Positions 53,780 to 63,143 of a stretch of 64,000 nucleotides of DNA are shown here, piece after piece. The position numbers and the translations under genes were made by a program. The DNA is from DASPJQ01 sp035299065. Lineage in GTDB: Bacteria; Bacteroidota; Bacteroidia; Flavobacteriales_D; UBA2798. Within the stretch, counting starts at the first letter, position 1. Each line of letters starts with the position of its first letter. The notes under the pieces were generated by a model, which was not told the origin of the DNA, ran no database searches, and saw only the letters and a list, made by a program, of their open reading frames with translations. The stretch covers positions 22,089 to 86,088 of the forward strand of contig DATGXI010000129.1 in the NCBI GenBank assembly GCA_035299065.1, written 5' to 3'.

Positions 53780-54661
53780 ATGAAGGCATCACCTTTTTTG
53801 GCACACATTACAACTGAACTTCAAAAGAGGTTTGGAGAAAGTTTTGTAGTTAAGGAGGTAAGTCCTGAGTTTGGCGGAAGCATAAACGAATCGTTCAGGT
53901 TGGGCACATCACAAGGTCATTTTTTTCTCAAACGAAACGATGCAAAAAAATATCCCGACATGTTCAGGCACGAAGCTGCCGGCCTTAGCCTTTTAAAAGC
54001 TTCCACTGCATTTAAAATTCCTGAAGTTATTTTATGGGGCGAAACCGATGAGCACGCTTTTATTGTGATTGAATACATTCGAAAAGAAAACAATACAACG
54101 GCTTTCTGGAAAAAATTTGGTTATGACCTGGCCAATATGCACAAACAAACAAATGAAACGTTTGGTTTGCATCACTCTAATTATATTGGAAGCCTGCAGC
54201 AATCCAATACAAAAAAACAAAGCTGGCCTGATTTTTTTGTGAGCGAACGGTTGGTGCCACTGGTTTCGATGGCCAACCAGGCCGGAAAACTGGATATTGA
54301 TACAGTGAAAAAATTTGAACGCCTTTGTTTTAAAATGAATGAATTGTTCCCGGCCGAAATACCTGCCCTGCTGCATGGAGATTTATGGAGCGGAAATTAT
54401 ATGTGTACCCAGGGCGATGTGCCCGCAATATTTGATCCTGCCGTTTATTACGGCCACCGCGAAATGGATTTGGCCATGATGCACTTGTTTGGTGGTTTTC
54501 ATGCCGACACGTATAAAGCATACCAGGAAATTTATCCGCTGGAAAGTGGATGGAAACAACGCGTTGATCTTTGCAACCTGTACCCTTTACTTGTTCACGT
54601 TAATTTATTTGGCGGGAATTACGTAAAACAGGTCAAACAGGTAGTTGGTCAATATTCCTGA
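53780..54661 (+). CDS. Fructosamine kinase family protein
   Basis: A 293-residue aminoglycoside-phosphotransferase-fold kinase of the fructosamine/ketoamine kinase family, which phosphorylates sugar residues on glycated amines and so helps repair glycation. Motifs: ATP-binding FFLKRNDAKKYPDMF (Lys in strand 3), catalytic LLHGDLWSGNY (Asp) and metal-binding IFDPAVYYGHREMDLAM (DPAVYYG is family-diagnostic). Cytoplasmic, no signal. It is followed 57 bp later by a membrane protein gene on the same strand. Confidence 0.92.
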   Translation: MKASPFLAHITTELQKRFGESFVVKEVSPEFGGSINESFRLGTSQGHFFLKRNDAKKYPDMFRHEAAGLSLLKASTAFKIPEVILWGETDEHAFIVIEYIRKENNTTAFWKKFGYDLANMHKQTNETFGLHHSNYIGSLQQSNTKKQSWPDFFVSERLVPLVSMANQAGKLDIDTVKKFERLCFKMNELFPAEIPALLHGDLWSGNYMCTQGDVPAIFDPAVYYGHREMDLAMMHLFGGFHADTYKAYQEIYPLESGWKQRVDLCNLYPLLVHVNLFGGNYVKQVKQVVGQYS

Positions 54662-54683
54662 GTATTTTTTTTATCAGTCTGTA

Positions 54684-54713
54684 TTGTTTAGCCTACTTTG
54701 GTTTTTATCTTTA
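54684..54713 (+). promoter_or_regulatory. Candidate promoter immediately before the 54718 gene
   Basis: TTG (54684-54686), 19 bp, TATCTTTA (54706-54713), one mismatch from the TAnnTTTG box. It would place the transcript start close to ATG 54718, that is, a leaderless message, unless translation starts at the later ATG at 54784. Confidence 0.35.
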
Positions 54714-54717
54714 ATGC

Positions 54718-55806
54718 ATGAGTATACTTGACCAGGACATTAGCGTAAACCAGTCGTCAAAAAAAAGCGCTGAAAATGCGTACATGAATCCTTTAAAACT
54801 TGCTTCGGCTTTGCTTTTTACGTTTGGGTATCATTATTTATTTTCAACGCATGATGCCAGGACTTTCCAGAGCAATGCAATTCTTACTTATTTACCCTAC
54901 ATAGTTGGATTTCTTTTTGGGGCCTTTGTTGCATCCATTCCCGGCCAGCTAAAAAATGCTTCGGTTACAGGCTTGCTTGTTTTACTGTTTGCTACTTATT
55001 TACCACTTGTTACTACGGCCTTAAACGGTTGGCCGCTAAGCCTGCTGTTTAACATTGGTTTTGGAATGAGTGCCTGCGCTTTAATCACGCGGTTGGTTAT
55101 AAATACAGCTTATCTTGGCCGCAAACAACAACTTGTTTTGCTTACCACAACAGGTGTCGGTTACCTGTCAAGTATATTTTCTGCCATTGTTTCCAGCGGA
55201 AGTGTTTACAACGAAACCGGTTACCTCATTATTGGAGGATTGTTTATTATGGCTACTTTGGTTTGTGTTGCGGTTGATACCGAACCTGAACTTACACCTA
55301 TGCGATTCTCCGATTATTTCAGTGAAAAACCGCAATTTGTGCTTACTGTCCTGTTGCCCTTTGTGCTGGTAGGCATTGTAGCCTCCTGGCTGGATGCACA
55401 GTGTGATCATTTCTACGGGCGCTACCTGGTTTTTCATGACAATGGAAGGGTTATAGCTACATTTTTAATAAGTGCGGCTGCAATGGGATTGTTTGTTTTG
55501 CTCATTAAACAAACCAATAACCTGAATCACTTTGTGGTAATAGGAATTGGGGCAGGAATCAAGCTGCTTATTTTCCTGTTTTGTTTAACCAAACCTGAGG
55601 CGGGTGATTACGAATGGGCCATTGGCAGCTTAAACTGGCTATCATCAAGCGTGCTGTGGTTTGGTTTTGATTTATGGATATACCGTTATGCATCTTTTCC
55701 GGGTTTGGCCTTTCTATTTGCCGCGTATTACATTGTTCACTACATGGCTTCTATCATTGATCATTATGTAAATATAGGTAACAGGTTTGAATACTATAAT
55801 TTTTAA
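54718..55806 (+). CDS. Polytopic membrane protein of unknown function
   Basis: A 362-residue protein with about 10 TM helices from residue 28 on (for example ILTYLPYIVGFLFGAFVAS, SVTGLLVLLFATYLPLV). The polar first 22 residues precede a second ATG at 54784, which is a possible start. No transporter signature recognised. It is followed by a hairpin terminator and then by another polytopic protein of similar size; the two may be distant relatives. The C-terminal pattern (RYASFPGLAFLFAAYYIVHYMA) is shared only loosely. Confidence 0.55.
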   Translation: MSILDQDISVNQSSKKSAENAYMNPLKLASALLFTFGYHYLFSTHDARTFQSNAILTYLPYIVGFLFGAFVASIPGQLKNASVTGLLVLLFATYLPLVTTALNGWPLSLLFNIGFGMSACALITRLVINTAYLGRKQQLVLLTTTGVGYLSSIFSAIVSSGSVYNETGYLIIGGLFIMATLVCVAVDTEPELTPMRFSDYFSEKPQFVLTVLLPFVLVGIVASWLDAQCDHFYGRYLVFHDNGRVIATFLISAAAMGLFVLLIKQTNNLNHFVVIGIGAGIKLLIFLFCLTKPEAGDYEWAIGSLNWLSSSVLWFGFDLWIYRYASFPGLAFLFAAYYIVHYMASIIDHYVNIGNRFEYYNF

Positions 55807-55832
55807 TACCGGGGGTTAGAATTACCCGGTAT
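55806..55832 (+). terminator. Hairpin terminator after the 54718 gene
   Basis: ATACCGGG / CCCGGTAT, a perfect 8-bp stem with an 11-base loop, starting at the stop codon of the membrane-protein gene and followed by a pyrimidine-rich stretch. Moderate because the T tract is interrupted. Confidence 0.55.
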
Positions 55833-55891
55833 CAACTTATTCTTTCTTATCTTTAGGTCCTTACCGATTTTTACCATACTATAATTTATTT

Positions 55892-57094
55892 ATGCAGGAA
55901 CTTGATTCTGTATTTAAAGCTGAAAACGAAGATCAAATCGATGTAAAAAAAATTCTTTTGATGTTCATTTGCTTTTCAGTATTGGACATGTACGTTGATT
56001 CATTTGCAGATGTGTCTTATATAAACAACCGGCCCATTGCTGCCACCCATGGACACTTTACATTAACAGCTCTTGCGTACTTATTAGGTGCCTTTACATT
56101 CGATTTATTTAAGCGAAAAAAAATAATCTTAACTGTTTCGTTGGCGCTATATTTCATTTTACTGATTTCTCCTTTAATAGATACTATTACACAAACCAAA
56201 CATGAGATTTTACCATTTTTTGGTCCCATTGCAAGCGCTCTGCAGTCATTTATAGCGGCTTGTTTGACGGGATTGGTCCTAACCCACAAAGACAAGTTTG
56301 ACTTTAATTTAAAAATTTTCTTAATTATATCAACCGTATCAACCATGTTTCCTGAAATAAACAGTTTATTTTACGGGTACATAAACAATTTAAATGGGCT
56401 CTTAATGTCGTTGTTCATTATAATTGGAGGTGTTTTTATATTCAACTCACTTGAATTTAAAATTCCCTTTTCAAAAAACATTACCCATCCTCCACACGAA
56501 AATTTAAGTTACCCTTTAGTTGTTGCGGCTACTTGTGGAATCTTAATAATGAGCATTATTTTGATCTTTCGAACAGAAATTGACACCTTTAATAATGTAT
56601 TCTTTAAGGGTGGGGAACGTACGGTGCTTCTTCAATTAATCTTGTTTCCTGTGATAATGATACCCTTGATTTTTAACATCATATTGTTTTTTTTACCTGG
56701 AAAAATAAATTCAATGCTATTCCTTGTTCCGGGGGGCATGGGACTGGTGCTCTCTCTGACACTTATTCTTTTAAACACATTTCAGGCAGGAAACGAACTC
56801 TTTATTGTAAACCCGTTTATTTGTAATCTTTTTTTTATTATATCATGTATTCTTGTAAGTCAGGGAACTTTTATTGTCATTATGAATGCAACACCGCGAA
56901 AATATGTTACCATTTTTTCAGGGTGCATGTCTCTTTCATACCTGCTTCATAAACTGTTTTTGCTGGTTTTTCCAGGTTTTCTCAGATACAGGTTTGGTGC
57001 CTTGACATACATTGCTCTTCTTCTCGCCATAAGCTTTCTCCTTGTGATAATAATTATTATTTATTGGAGAAGTACAAAAAAAATCAGTTCCTAA
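55892..57094 (+). CDS. Polytopic membrane protein of unknown function
   Basis: A 400-residue membrane protein with about 11-12 TM helices (first about residues 20-35; GALTYIALLLAISFLLVIIII near the C-terminus), MFS-like in size but without a recognised signature. An acidic cytoplasmic N-terminus (MQELDSVFKAENEDQ) and short loops. A TATCTTTA box lies 36 bp upstream but lacks a -33 TTG. Its stop overlaps the stop of the convergent TonB receptor gene by three bases. Confidence 0.55.
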   Translation: MQELDSVFKAENEDQIDVKKILLMFICFSVLDMYVDSFADVSYINNRPIAATHGHFTLTALAYLLGAFTFDLFKRKKIILTVSLALYFILLISPLIDTITQTKHEILPFFGPIASALQSFIAACLTGLVLTHKDKFDFNLKIFLIISTVSTMFPEINSLFYGYINNLNGLLMSLFIIIGGVFIFNSLEFKIPFSKNITHPPHENLSYPLVVAATCGILIMSIILIFRTEIDTFNNVFFKGGERTVLLQLILFPVIMIPLIFNIILFFLPGKINSMLFLVPGGMGLVLSLTLILLNTFQAGNELFIVNPFICNLFFIISCILVSQGTFIVIMNATPRKYVTIFSGCMSLSYLLHKLFLLVFPGFLRYRFGALTYIALLLAISFLLVIIIIIYWRSTKKISS

Positions 57095-59523
57095 AAATCA
57101 ATTTTATAATAAAACAACGGCAGGAATCCCAATTGGTAATTTTTGATAATTGGGTCGGCTGTTGGATCGGTTGGATCAGGCGCATACGATAATCCAAGAA
57201 TGTTTTTCGTGTTCAGTACATTCAATAAATCCAGGGCAATTTCGTGTGTAACGCGTTTCGCATTAAATTTATAATTGATCTTAAAGTCTAAACGAAAATA
57301 GGGATCAAACTGGCGTGTGTTGTAGTCCTCGTCCTTATAAATTAATTCATTGTAATAATTGCTGGCAACCGTGTCAACATACCCATACCAACGGCCTCCT
57401 GCGGTTGTGATTTTTGTTCCCAGTGACATGGTTGATTTTTTTCCTGTTTTGAATTCATATCCGCCCAATAAATTCAATGCGTATTTGCCGTTAAAATCGG
57501 TGTTGCGTTCAATGCCATCACTGCCTTTGTATTTTGAATCAAACAGCGAAGCCGTAAATAATAAAAAGAATTTTTTGTTGAAGAATTTTTCCAGGGTGAA
57601 TTCAATTCCCTTGTTTTGAGCTGTGCCTGTATTTTGTAAAGTATCAGGAAAAAAACGTGCAAAGCCCGATCCCATGTTGGTAAGCGAAAACGGTGAGGAG
57701 TTCACTTCAACCGGAATATTGTACAAACGCTGGTAATATACTTCGGTTTTAATCCGGAAAGCACTCCCAACAGCCCAGTCATGGCCCGCAACCACATGTA
57801 TGCTTTTGGTGAAATCCATGTTGCGGTTATGAATTATGGCTTTTCCTGTTGTGTCGTGAATCTGGTAAAAATACGTATACTGCGGTTGTGTTTGACTGTG
57901 TAAACCTGCACCCAATGACAAGGTGTGCTTATCACTAGCCTTGTATTTCAAACCAAAACGTGGTTCAACAGGCGATACGCTTTTGCTAACCGAAAAATAA
58001 TTACTGTGCAAGCCAAGCATCATGGAAAAATTATCGGTTGGTTTCCATTTATACGAAACATAGGGTTGCAACTGTATGCCATTACCAATAAAATCCCATC
58101 GCCTTACCCAATTGGTATGCGTATCGTCAAGGGCGCTGTCAAGCATATTGTACATGAAAAAATCAGCATTCACACCGAATTTAATGGTGTGGTTGCGCGA
58201 TATTTTGTGATTGGCCGAGATTGATGTAGAAATACGGTTTATGTCATACTGGTAACGCATGTAAGGATAAATACTATCAAGCACCCAGGTATTGTCACTT
58301 GTATTTACATGGCGTATAATATAGTCATGTTGTGATTCTGATCGCTCATGGTTTCCTGAAACGGTCCATTTAAAAAATGTTTTTTCTTTGATTGTTTTGG
58401 CGTAACTTACTCCGGCCACTGCCATTCGGGTTGAAAAATACTGGTCGCGGTCATCGTCACCATAAAATTCGGTGGCGGGTTCTTTCTGATCACTTATTTT
58501 TATATCAATGCCGCTCATACCACCCAATGAGTAAAAGCTCCACAACCCACCTTTTTTAGTTGGAAAACGAAAATTAAAGCAATAGTCCTGGTAACGGGGT
58601 ACAGCACTTGTACCAATTGAAATTCCCATTGCTTTAAAGATTGACAGTGTTGAATAACGATACACCATCATATACGATGAATGTGTTTTTTTATTCAGGG
58701 GACCTTCAGCCATTAATTCAGTTCCCAAAAATCCAAACTGGCCGGTGAATTCATGTTTCTCGGTATTTCCGGGACGCAATTTCAAATCAAATACCGCGGC
58801 ATTTGAATTCCCGTACTCTGCCGGAAAAGCCGAAGTAAAAAAATCAGAATTGCCAAGTGTTTTGTTATTCAGGATGCTTACCGGGCCACCCATACTGCCT
58901 GCAATGGCAAAGTGGTTGGGGTTGGGTATATCAACTCCTTCGAGGCGATAAATAACACCAAGAGGCGAATTGCCACGCACCACAATGTCGTTGCGCGAAT
59001 CGTCAGCACCTTGAACACCTGCAAAATTACTGGCCATACGTGCGGGGTCTCCGCGGCTTCCTGCATACCGGTTGGTTTCCTCAACATTAAATGTTCTGGC
59101 TGAAACCATGGCCATGTCGTTATTTACTTCGCCACGTTGTACAGCAACAATTTCAACTTCTGTCATTTCTTTGGCCGACTCTTCCATTTCAATTTTAAGC
59201 ACCACTTCTTTTCCGGAAGTTACTTCCACGTCAACCATTTTATCAGGAAACCCAAAGGCTGATATTTTCAGTGTTTTTTTACCTATGGTTACGTTGGTTA
59301 ATTTGAAATTTCCATCAAAGTCGGTTAACGTGCGCGATTCTTTTGTTGAGTCGCCAACAATCACAACTTTTGCTTCGGGAATACTTGCCTGTGTTTCCAG
59401 TTCAAGCACAGTACCGCGTATGGTTTGCGTACCTTGTGCGTATACGCGCATGCCTACAAAGAGGAAGACCAGCAGCATAACTGCTTTTTTTCCTGTAAAG
59501 ATGTGGCTTATGATTGAATTCAT
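57091..59523 (-). CDS. TonB-dependent receptor, paralog of the 40592 receptor
   Basis: An 810-residue outer-membrane receptor: signal peptide (to about residue 29, VGMRVYAQ), carboxypeptidase-like regulatory domain (about 32-115, TIRGTVLELETQASIPEAKV), plug (about 125-240, IVVRGNSPLGVIYRLEGVD) and a barrel ending in Phe (LFYYKIDF). It shares the plug (RMASNFAGVQGADDSRNDI against RMAQSFAGVGGSDDSRNDI in the other receptor), NPNHFAIAG and TSAFPAEYGN with the 40592 receptor. Ligand unknown; no SusD partner is adjacent, so glycan uptake is not indicated. Confidence 0.93.
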   Translation of the reverse strand: MNSIISHIFTGKKAVMLLVFLFVGMRVYAQGTQTIRGTVLELETQASIPEAKVVIVGDSTKESRTLTDFDGNFKLTNVTIGKKTLKISAFGFPDKMVDVEVTSGKEVVLKIEMEESAKEMTEVEIVAVQRGEVNNDMAMVSARTFNVEETNRYAGSRGDPARMASNFAGVQGADDSRNDIVVRGNSPLGVIYRLEGVDIPNPNHFAIAGSMGGPVSILNNKTLGNSDFFTSAFPAEYGNSNAAVFDLKLRPGNTEKHEFTGQFGFLGTELMAEGPLNKKTHSSYMMVYRYSTLSIFKAMGISIGTSAVPRYQDYCFNFRFPTKKGGLWSFYSLGGMSGIDIKISDQKEPATEFYGDDDRDQYFSTRMAVAGVSYAKTIKEKTFFKWTVSGNHERSESQHDYIIRHVNTSDNTWVLDSIYPYMRYQYDINRISTSISANHKISRNHTIKFGVNADFFMYNMLDSALDDTHTNWVRRWDFIGNGIQLQPYVSYKWKPTDNFSMMLGLHSNYFSVSKSVSPVEPRFGLKYKASDKHTLSLGAGLHSQTQPQYTYFYQIHDTTGKAIIHNRNMDFTKSIHVVAGHDWAVGSAFRIKTEVYYQRLYNIPVEVNSSPFSLTNMGSGFARFFPDTLQNTGTAQNKGIEFTLEKFFNKKFFLLFTASLFDSKYKGSDGIERNTDFNGKYALNLLGGYEFKTGKKSTMSLGTKITTAGGRWYGYVDTVASNYYNELIYKDEDYNTRQFDPYFRLDFKINYKFNAKRVTHEIALDLLNVLNTKNILGLSYAPDPTDPTADPIIKNYQLGFLPLFYYKIDF

Positions 59524-59640
59524 TTATTTGGTTTTTAAAGTTATGAAAATTCATTAATCAATGAACAAATATGAACTCAAAAACCGAAACAGGGAAAACA
59601 AGCTCTTAAAAACTGATTTCAGAAATACAAATAAACTACA

Positions 59641-59665
59641 TAATGCTCTTTATAACAGAGCATTA
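59641..59665. terminator. Hairpin between the 59689 gene and the TonB receptor gene
   Basis: TAATGCTCT / AGAGCATTA, a perfect 9-bp stem with a 7-base loop. It could terminate the minus-strand 59689 gene or sit in the leader of the TonB receptor gene. No T run follows on either strand, so its type is open. Confidence 0.4.
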
Positions 59666-59688
59666 ATAGCATAATAAACTGATTTTAT

Positions 59689-60348
59689 TTAATCAGCTCT
59701 TTCCAGTTTACCAGAGTAAAAAATACCTTTTTCTTTTGCCTTTTCCACCAATGTTGTGTGCAACAGGGGTAGGTCTTTATCTTCTACAATGTATTCGGGT
59801 ATGGTAAGTGTTTCACCGGAATTGTAAATGAAGAAATACTCATCGTATTTGTACTCGATGCTTTTTAAACCGTGAAATGGCAATACCGATGTTCCACGGG
59901 CATTGTGCACCATAGCGTTTTCATTGAATGCCACTTTAAATTTTCCTTTTGCTGTATTCACCATCATGAAATAAACGCTTTCAAGTCCGTTGATAAATAA
60001 AACCAATGCAAAAGGCCATGTAAGCATATCGAAATAAATATAGATTAACGGAAATATAAGCGAAACCAGAATTTCAATGCCGTAAAAAAGCCAGGTCCAT
60101 CGCATGAATTTTTTACTGAGTGGAATGTGATGTACCAGATTGTATTTTGATGAATTGGCATTGAGCGTGCGAATACCGGTCCACTTGTTTTTCCATTTCA
60201 ACAAAACAATAAGGGCAAGTATACCCGCCCCTACCTGGAAAATCAACCGTGAATGCCAGGTTTCAAATCCATTCAGGTAATTGGCACAGCTAAATTGAAA
60301 AACAATAAAGTTCAGGAGGTAAAAAAATATATTTCGTACTAACCACAT
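59689..60348 (-). CDS. Membrane protein with PH-like C-terminal domain
   Basis: A 219-residue protein: about four TM helices (about 5-22, 34-50, 86-105, 107-127) and a C-terminal cytoplasmic domain of about 85 residues (KFKVAFNENAMVHNARGTSVLP, ending ...GKLERAD) whose strand order is PH/YcxB-like. No name assigned. Starts one base after the PAP2-like gene's stop on the same strand, so they are co-transcribed. Confidence 0.55.
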   Translation of the reverse strand: MWLVRNIFFYLLNFIVFQFSCANYLNGFETWHSRLIFQVGAGILALIVLLKWKNKWTGIRTLNANSSKYNLVHHIPLSKKFMRWTWLFYGIEILVSLIFPLIYIYFDMLTWPFALVLFINGLESVYFMMVNTAKGKFKVAFNENAMVHNARGTSVLPFHGLKSIEYKYDEYFFIYNSGETLTIPEYIVEDKDLPLLHTTLVEKAKEKGIFYSGKLERAD

Positions 60349-60349
60349 A

Positions 60350-60994
60350 TCAAAATGTTATTTTATAATTCATAAAAAGAAATTCAACAAAAAAACCAAG
60401 CAATAAACCGGTATAGATCTCAATAGACCGGTGTGCATTGAGGCTTAACCGGGCAGTTGATATTACCCCGGCTAAAATAACCAGTAAAGCCAGTATACCG
60501 GTACCATGCATAATCCAGCCATGTTTGATCATAACGGCATAAATGGCCACAACACCCCCTATGCCTGCTGCGTGTGAACTGATTTTGAACCATGCGTTAA
60601 TTATCATAACCAAAGCCACCACTGCAACAGTTCCAAGGGTAGCTGTTTTAAAAACAACGGGGAAACGGTTACTGTACAACAAGTAATATAAAATAGCGTA
60701 ATACACAACTGTTGTGAGATAAGGAAAAAAACGCTCGTTTTTATGGGGCATTGAAAACGAAGAAACCAGTTTATTGCGTTTGAGAATATAAAAACTGATT
60801 GCCGGCATTAACACTGTTGTAATAAAAAAAACGAGGTAAATACGCGAACGTTGGTCCTCACCCGTATATGGCGAACGGCCGGCAAAATAATGATTGATAA
60901 TACCATCTGAATTAAAAATTAAAAACAGGGTAAAAATCGGCATGAAAATAGGGTGAAAAACAATGGACACTACTTTGGACAGGAATACCGACAT
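60350..60994 (-). CDS. PAP2-like membrane phosphatase
   Basis: A 214-residue, about six-TM membrane protein of the PAP2 superfamily type. The family pieces visible are KISSHAAGIGG (the S-x-H-like second motif) and ARLSLNAHRSIEIYTG (the R-x6-H third motif); the first K-rich motif is weak. Members usually dephosphorylate lipid phosphates or undecaprenyl pyrophosphate. With the atypical first motif, catalytic activity is uncertain. Confidence 0.65.
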   Translation of the reverse strand: MSVFLSKVVSIVFHPIFMPIFTLFLIFNSDGIINHYFAGRSPYTGEDQRSRIYLVFFITTVLMPAISFYILKRNKLVSSFSMPHKNERFFPYLTTVVYYAILYYLLYSNRFPVVFKTATLGTVAVVALVMIINAWFKISSHAAGIGGVVAIYAVMIKHGWIMHGTGILALLVILAGVISTARLSLNAHRSIEIYTGLLLGFFVEFLFMNYKITF

Positions 60995-61081
60995 GGGACC
61001 AAAATTAGCAATAAAAACGCATATAGCACCGAGGTGAGCGCCTGTGTTTTAAGCCCTTTTCGAACTTAAAACCGACCTTTA

Positions 61082-61948
61082 TTACCTTGAATAGTTAAAA
61101 CGTAGAAGGTTAGGCTTTTTGTCCTTTCCTTCGTTTGAAATAAACATATCGCCATTGGTGAAAAACGTAAGTCCTTCGGGTTTGGGAAATAAGGCTTCAT
61201 CAAACTTAACCATATCTTTTATTTCACCTTTATCATCAACGGCAATCATAAGAAAATCAACTGCAGATATAATATAATAATACCCATTTACCGGGTGTAC
61301 GGCAATGCTGGATGGCATAAACTTTAAACGCTTGTCTATTGATTCGCCTGTTTTCTTTTGCCTTTCGCCCAATGAAATGTTGCGTTTGCTCATTTCAACT
61401 TCAATATCATTCACATCCAATACCAGGAAGGGCTCATCCATGGTTTTGTTTGTTTTTATGTCAAACTCATAAATATACCTTTTGTCTTTTTGCTCAGGCT
61501 GGCGGTTAATGCGGCTTTTGCTTGCAATCAACAGGGTTTTTCGTTTTGCATGGTAACAAAGCCCTTCGTTGTTGATGTTTTGAATGTTTGTTTGAAAGGA
61601 ATCTACCTTTTGTGTATCACCAAAAAAATTGCGAATGCAAAACAGGGTACCGTTGCTGCGCAAAACATACATATCGTCTTTTACAAGGGTAATGCCTTCG
61701 TAATCTCCGTCCAGATAAAAGGTGTGCCTGCTCTCGATGCGTGATTGGTACAAATTATAAACGAACACCATTCCTTTTTCATCCTGCACACAGCCAATGC
61801 GTCCATCGTCAATGTCCGTGAGGCCAGAAATTTCGTGAAGCGTATCGGGTAAAATATAATAGGAATCGGGTTTGGAGAAATTGTAATTTTTCTCTTGCGG
61901 GATAAACGAGAACAAAAATATTGTTGCGAAAGGAAGAAAAAATTTCAT
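61082..61948 (-). CDS. SdiA-regulated-like secreted beta-propeller protein
   Basis: 288 residues from ATG 61948 (signal KFFLPFATIFLFSFIPQ); the extra upstream codons overlap the DUF2480 gene and are rejected. The chain YYILPDTLHEISGLTDIDDG, YEGITLVKDDMYVLRSNG, NNEGLCYHAKRKTLLIASK and PKPEGLTFFTNGDMFISNE follows the SdiA-regulated (PF06977) propeller pattern. Function in the periplasm unknown. It starts one base after the stop of the DUF2480 gene. Confidence 0.75.
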   Translation of the reverse strand: MKFFLPFATIFLFSFIPQEKNYNFSKPDSYYILPDTLHEISGLTDIDDGRIGCVQDEKGMVFVYNLYQSRIESRHTFYLDGDYEGITLVKDDMYVLRSNGTLFCIRNFFGDTQKVDSFQTNIQNINNEGLCYHAKRKTLLIASKSRINRQPEQKDKRYIYEFDIKTNKTMDEPFLVLDVNDIEVEMSKRNISLGERQKKTGESIDKRLKFMPSSIAVHPVNGYYYIISAVDFLMIAVDDKGEIKDMVKFDEALFPKPEGLTFFTNGDMFISNEGKDKKPNLLRFNYSR

Positions 61949-61949
61949 T

Positions 61950-62462
61950 TTATTTTTTTGCTGCCTTATACACTGGCACCGTACTGCACGGCTCGCCAAA
62001 CATGAGGCTTTTTACTCTTGGTAGCAAAATGTTTGCCAATTCGGTAAAAGCAGCCTCGGGAACAGGAATTGTGCTACAACCTTTAACAACCACGCGGGCA
62101 TCGTTGAACGTATTGTTATCCAATTGCTTTAGCGATTCGACCCATAAAACCGTATTTAGTGTATCAAGATTGCCGAAAATTACTTTTTTGGCAAATGGTT
62201 TTAAGGCTGTAAGCAACAACATATACGCCCAGGTTGGTACAATGGCATCGGTTGAACAAGTGAGCGCAACATATTGGTCCTTATAAACACTCCAGTCATT
62301 GGATTTAATAAAACTGCGAAACTCTTCTTCTTTCAGAACAAGTTCCTGCCAAAGATTTTGCTTAATGTCATACAAAACACGCTGACCCCGGGGAGCAATT
62401 TCCTCAAGGTCCAGCTGGATGATGCCACTCGAAGCAACTTTATTTATGATTTCATCACTCAT
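61950..62462 (-). CDS. DUF2480 family protein
   Basis: 170 residues from ATG 62462 (MSDEIINKVASSGIIQLDLEEI; four upstream codons are not needed). Matches the DUF2480 family of Bacteroidota, uncharacterised, commonly near SUF Fe-S assembly genes. Segments QYVALTCSTDAIVPTWAYML and ARVVVKGCSTIPVPEAAF hold conserved Cys. Cytoplasmic, no signal. Its leader is occupied by the palindromic repeat copy B, which starts within about 3-10 bases of the start codon. Confidence 0.85.
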   Translation of the reverse strand: MSDEIINKVASSGIIQLDLEEIAPRGQRVLYDIKQNLWQELVLKEEEFRSFIKSNDWSVYKDQYVALTCSTDAIVPTWAYMLLLTALKPFAKKVIFGNLDTLNTVLWVESLKQLDNNTFNDARVVVKGCSTIPVPEAAFTELANILLPRVKSLMFGEPCSTVPVYKAAKK

Positions 62463-62464
62463 TT

Positions 62465-62547
62465 TTTGAAACACCTAAGTTCACTTAAGCCCACTTCAGG
62501 TCATTTGAATTTATTTTTACGTGTCCTAAAGTGCTCTAAAGTGTTTA
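62465..62547. repeat. Decamer-unit palindrome, empty copy B
   Basis: Left arm four 8-mers at 10-bp spacing (CACCTAAG 62472, CACTTAAG 62482, CACTTCAG 62492, CATTTGAA 62502). Right arm three on the minus strand (CACTTTAG ending 62543, CACTTTAG ending 62533, CACGTAAA ending 62523). Arms are separated by 6 bp, as in copy A. The left outer edge TTTTTTGAAACAC matches copy C. It fills the leader of the DUF2480 gene. Confidence 0.85.
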
Positions 62548-62551
62548 AAAT

Positions 62552-62965
62552 TTACTTTGCGCCACATTCCTTCATTTTTTCCTCAGCAATTTTCATGAAA
62601 GCTGGTCCTTTAGCCGTATCCTGGGCATATTTTTTTTCCATTTCAAGCGAAAATTTATCAAATTCTTTCATCAGATCGTCCACTTTCTTTTTCTCTTCAG
62701 CTGTCAGTTCACGTTCAACCTGTGCTTTCAGCAATGAGTTGTTATAATTAAAAAATTCGCAGTATTTCGCAGCATATTGGTTAGCCTCGTCCTCCATGGT
62801 TGGGGCTTGCACTTTTTCTTCTCCAGCCGTAGTTTCTCCTTCGGTTTTGTCTTTTGAACCCCCGCACGATGCTGCCAGTGTTCCTAAAATAAATGAAAAG
62901 ATAATTAAATTTTTACCCATACCACTTTTTGCTTTCATGTTGAATTTCTGAATCTTTGATTTCAT
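62552..62965 (-). CDS. Small lipoprotein of unknown function
   Basis: A 137-residue lipoprotein precursor: hydrophobic core LIIFSFILGTLAASCGG with lipid Cys34 (ATGs at residues 10 and 16 give shorter starts with a more usual signal length). A Glu/Thr-rich linker is followed by a helical domain (QYAAKYCEFFNYNNSLLK, then a long Lys/Glu helix ending in MKECGAK). It resembles in style the Cys-containing lipoproteins at 17953 and 18215 (DAK.CDC), but no close repeat is seen. It lies between DUF2480 and the GxxExxY cassette. Confidence 0.6.
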   Translation of the reverse strand: MKSKIQKFNMKAKSGMGKNLIIFSFILGTLAASCGGSKDKTEGETTAGEEKVQAPTMEDEANQYAAKYCEFFNYNNSLLKAQVERELTAEEKKKVDDLMKEFDKFSLEMEKKYAQDTAKGPAFMKIAEEKMKECGAK

Positions 62966-63143
62966 AATTTTGTTTTTTTTAATGTTTACTGTTTTACTAA
63001 TTCAGGCACAAAATACACTGAAATAAATAAACTGTGTAACTGATCAAAAAACGTCCTTGTTTTAGTCATTTTCGTAGCTTTTCAGGTAAAAAACGTAAAA
63101 CTCTTTACAAAAAAACTTTGCTTCTTTATTTACTTTTTTGAAA

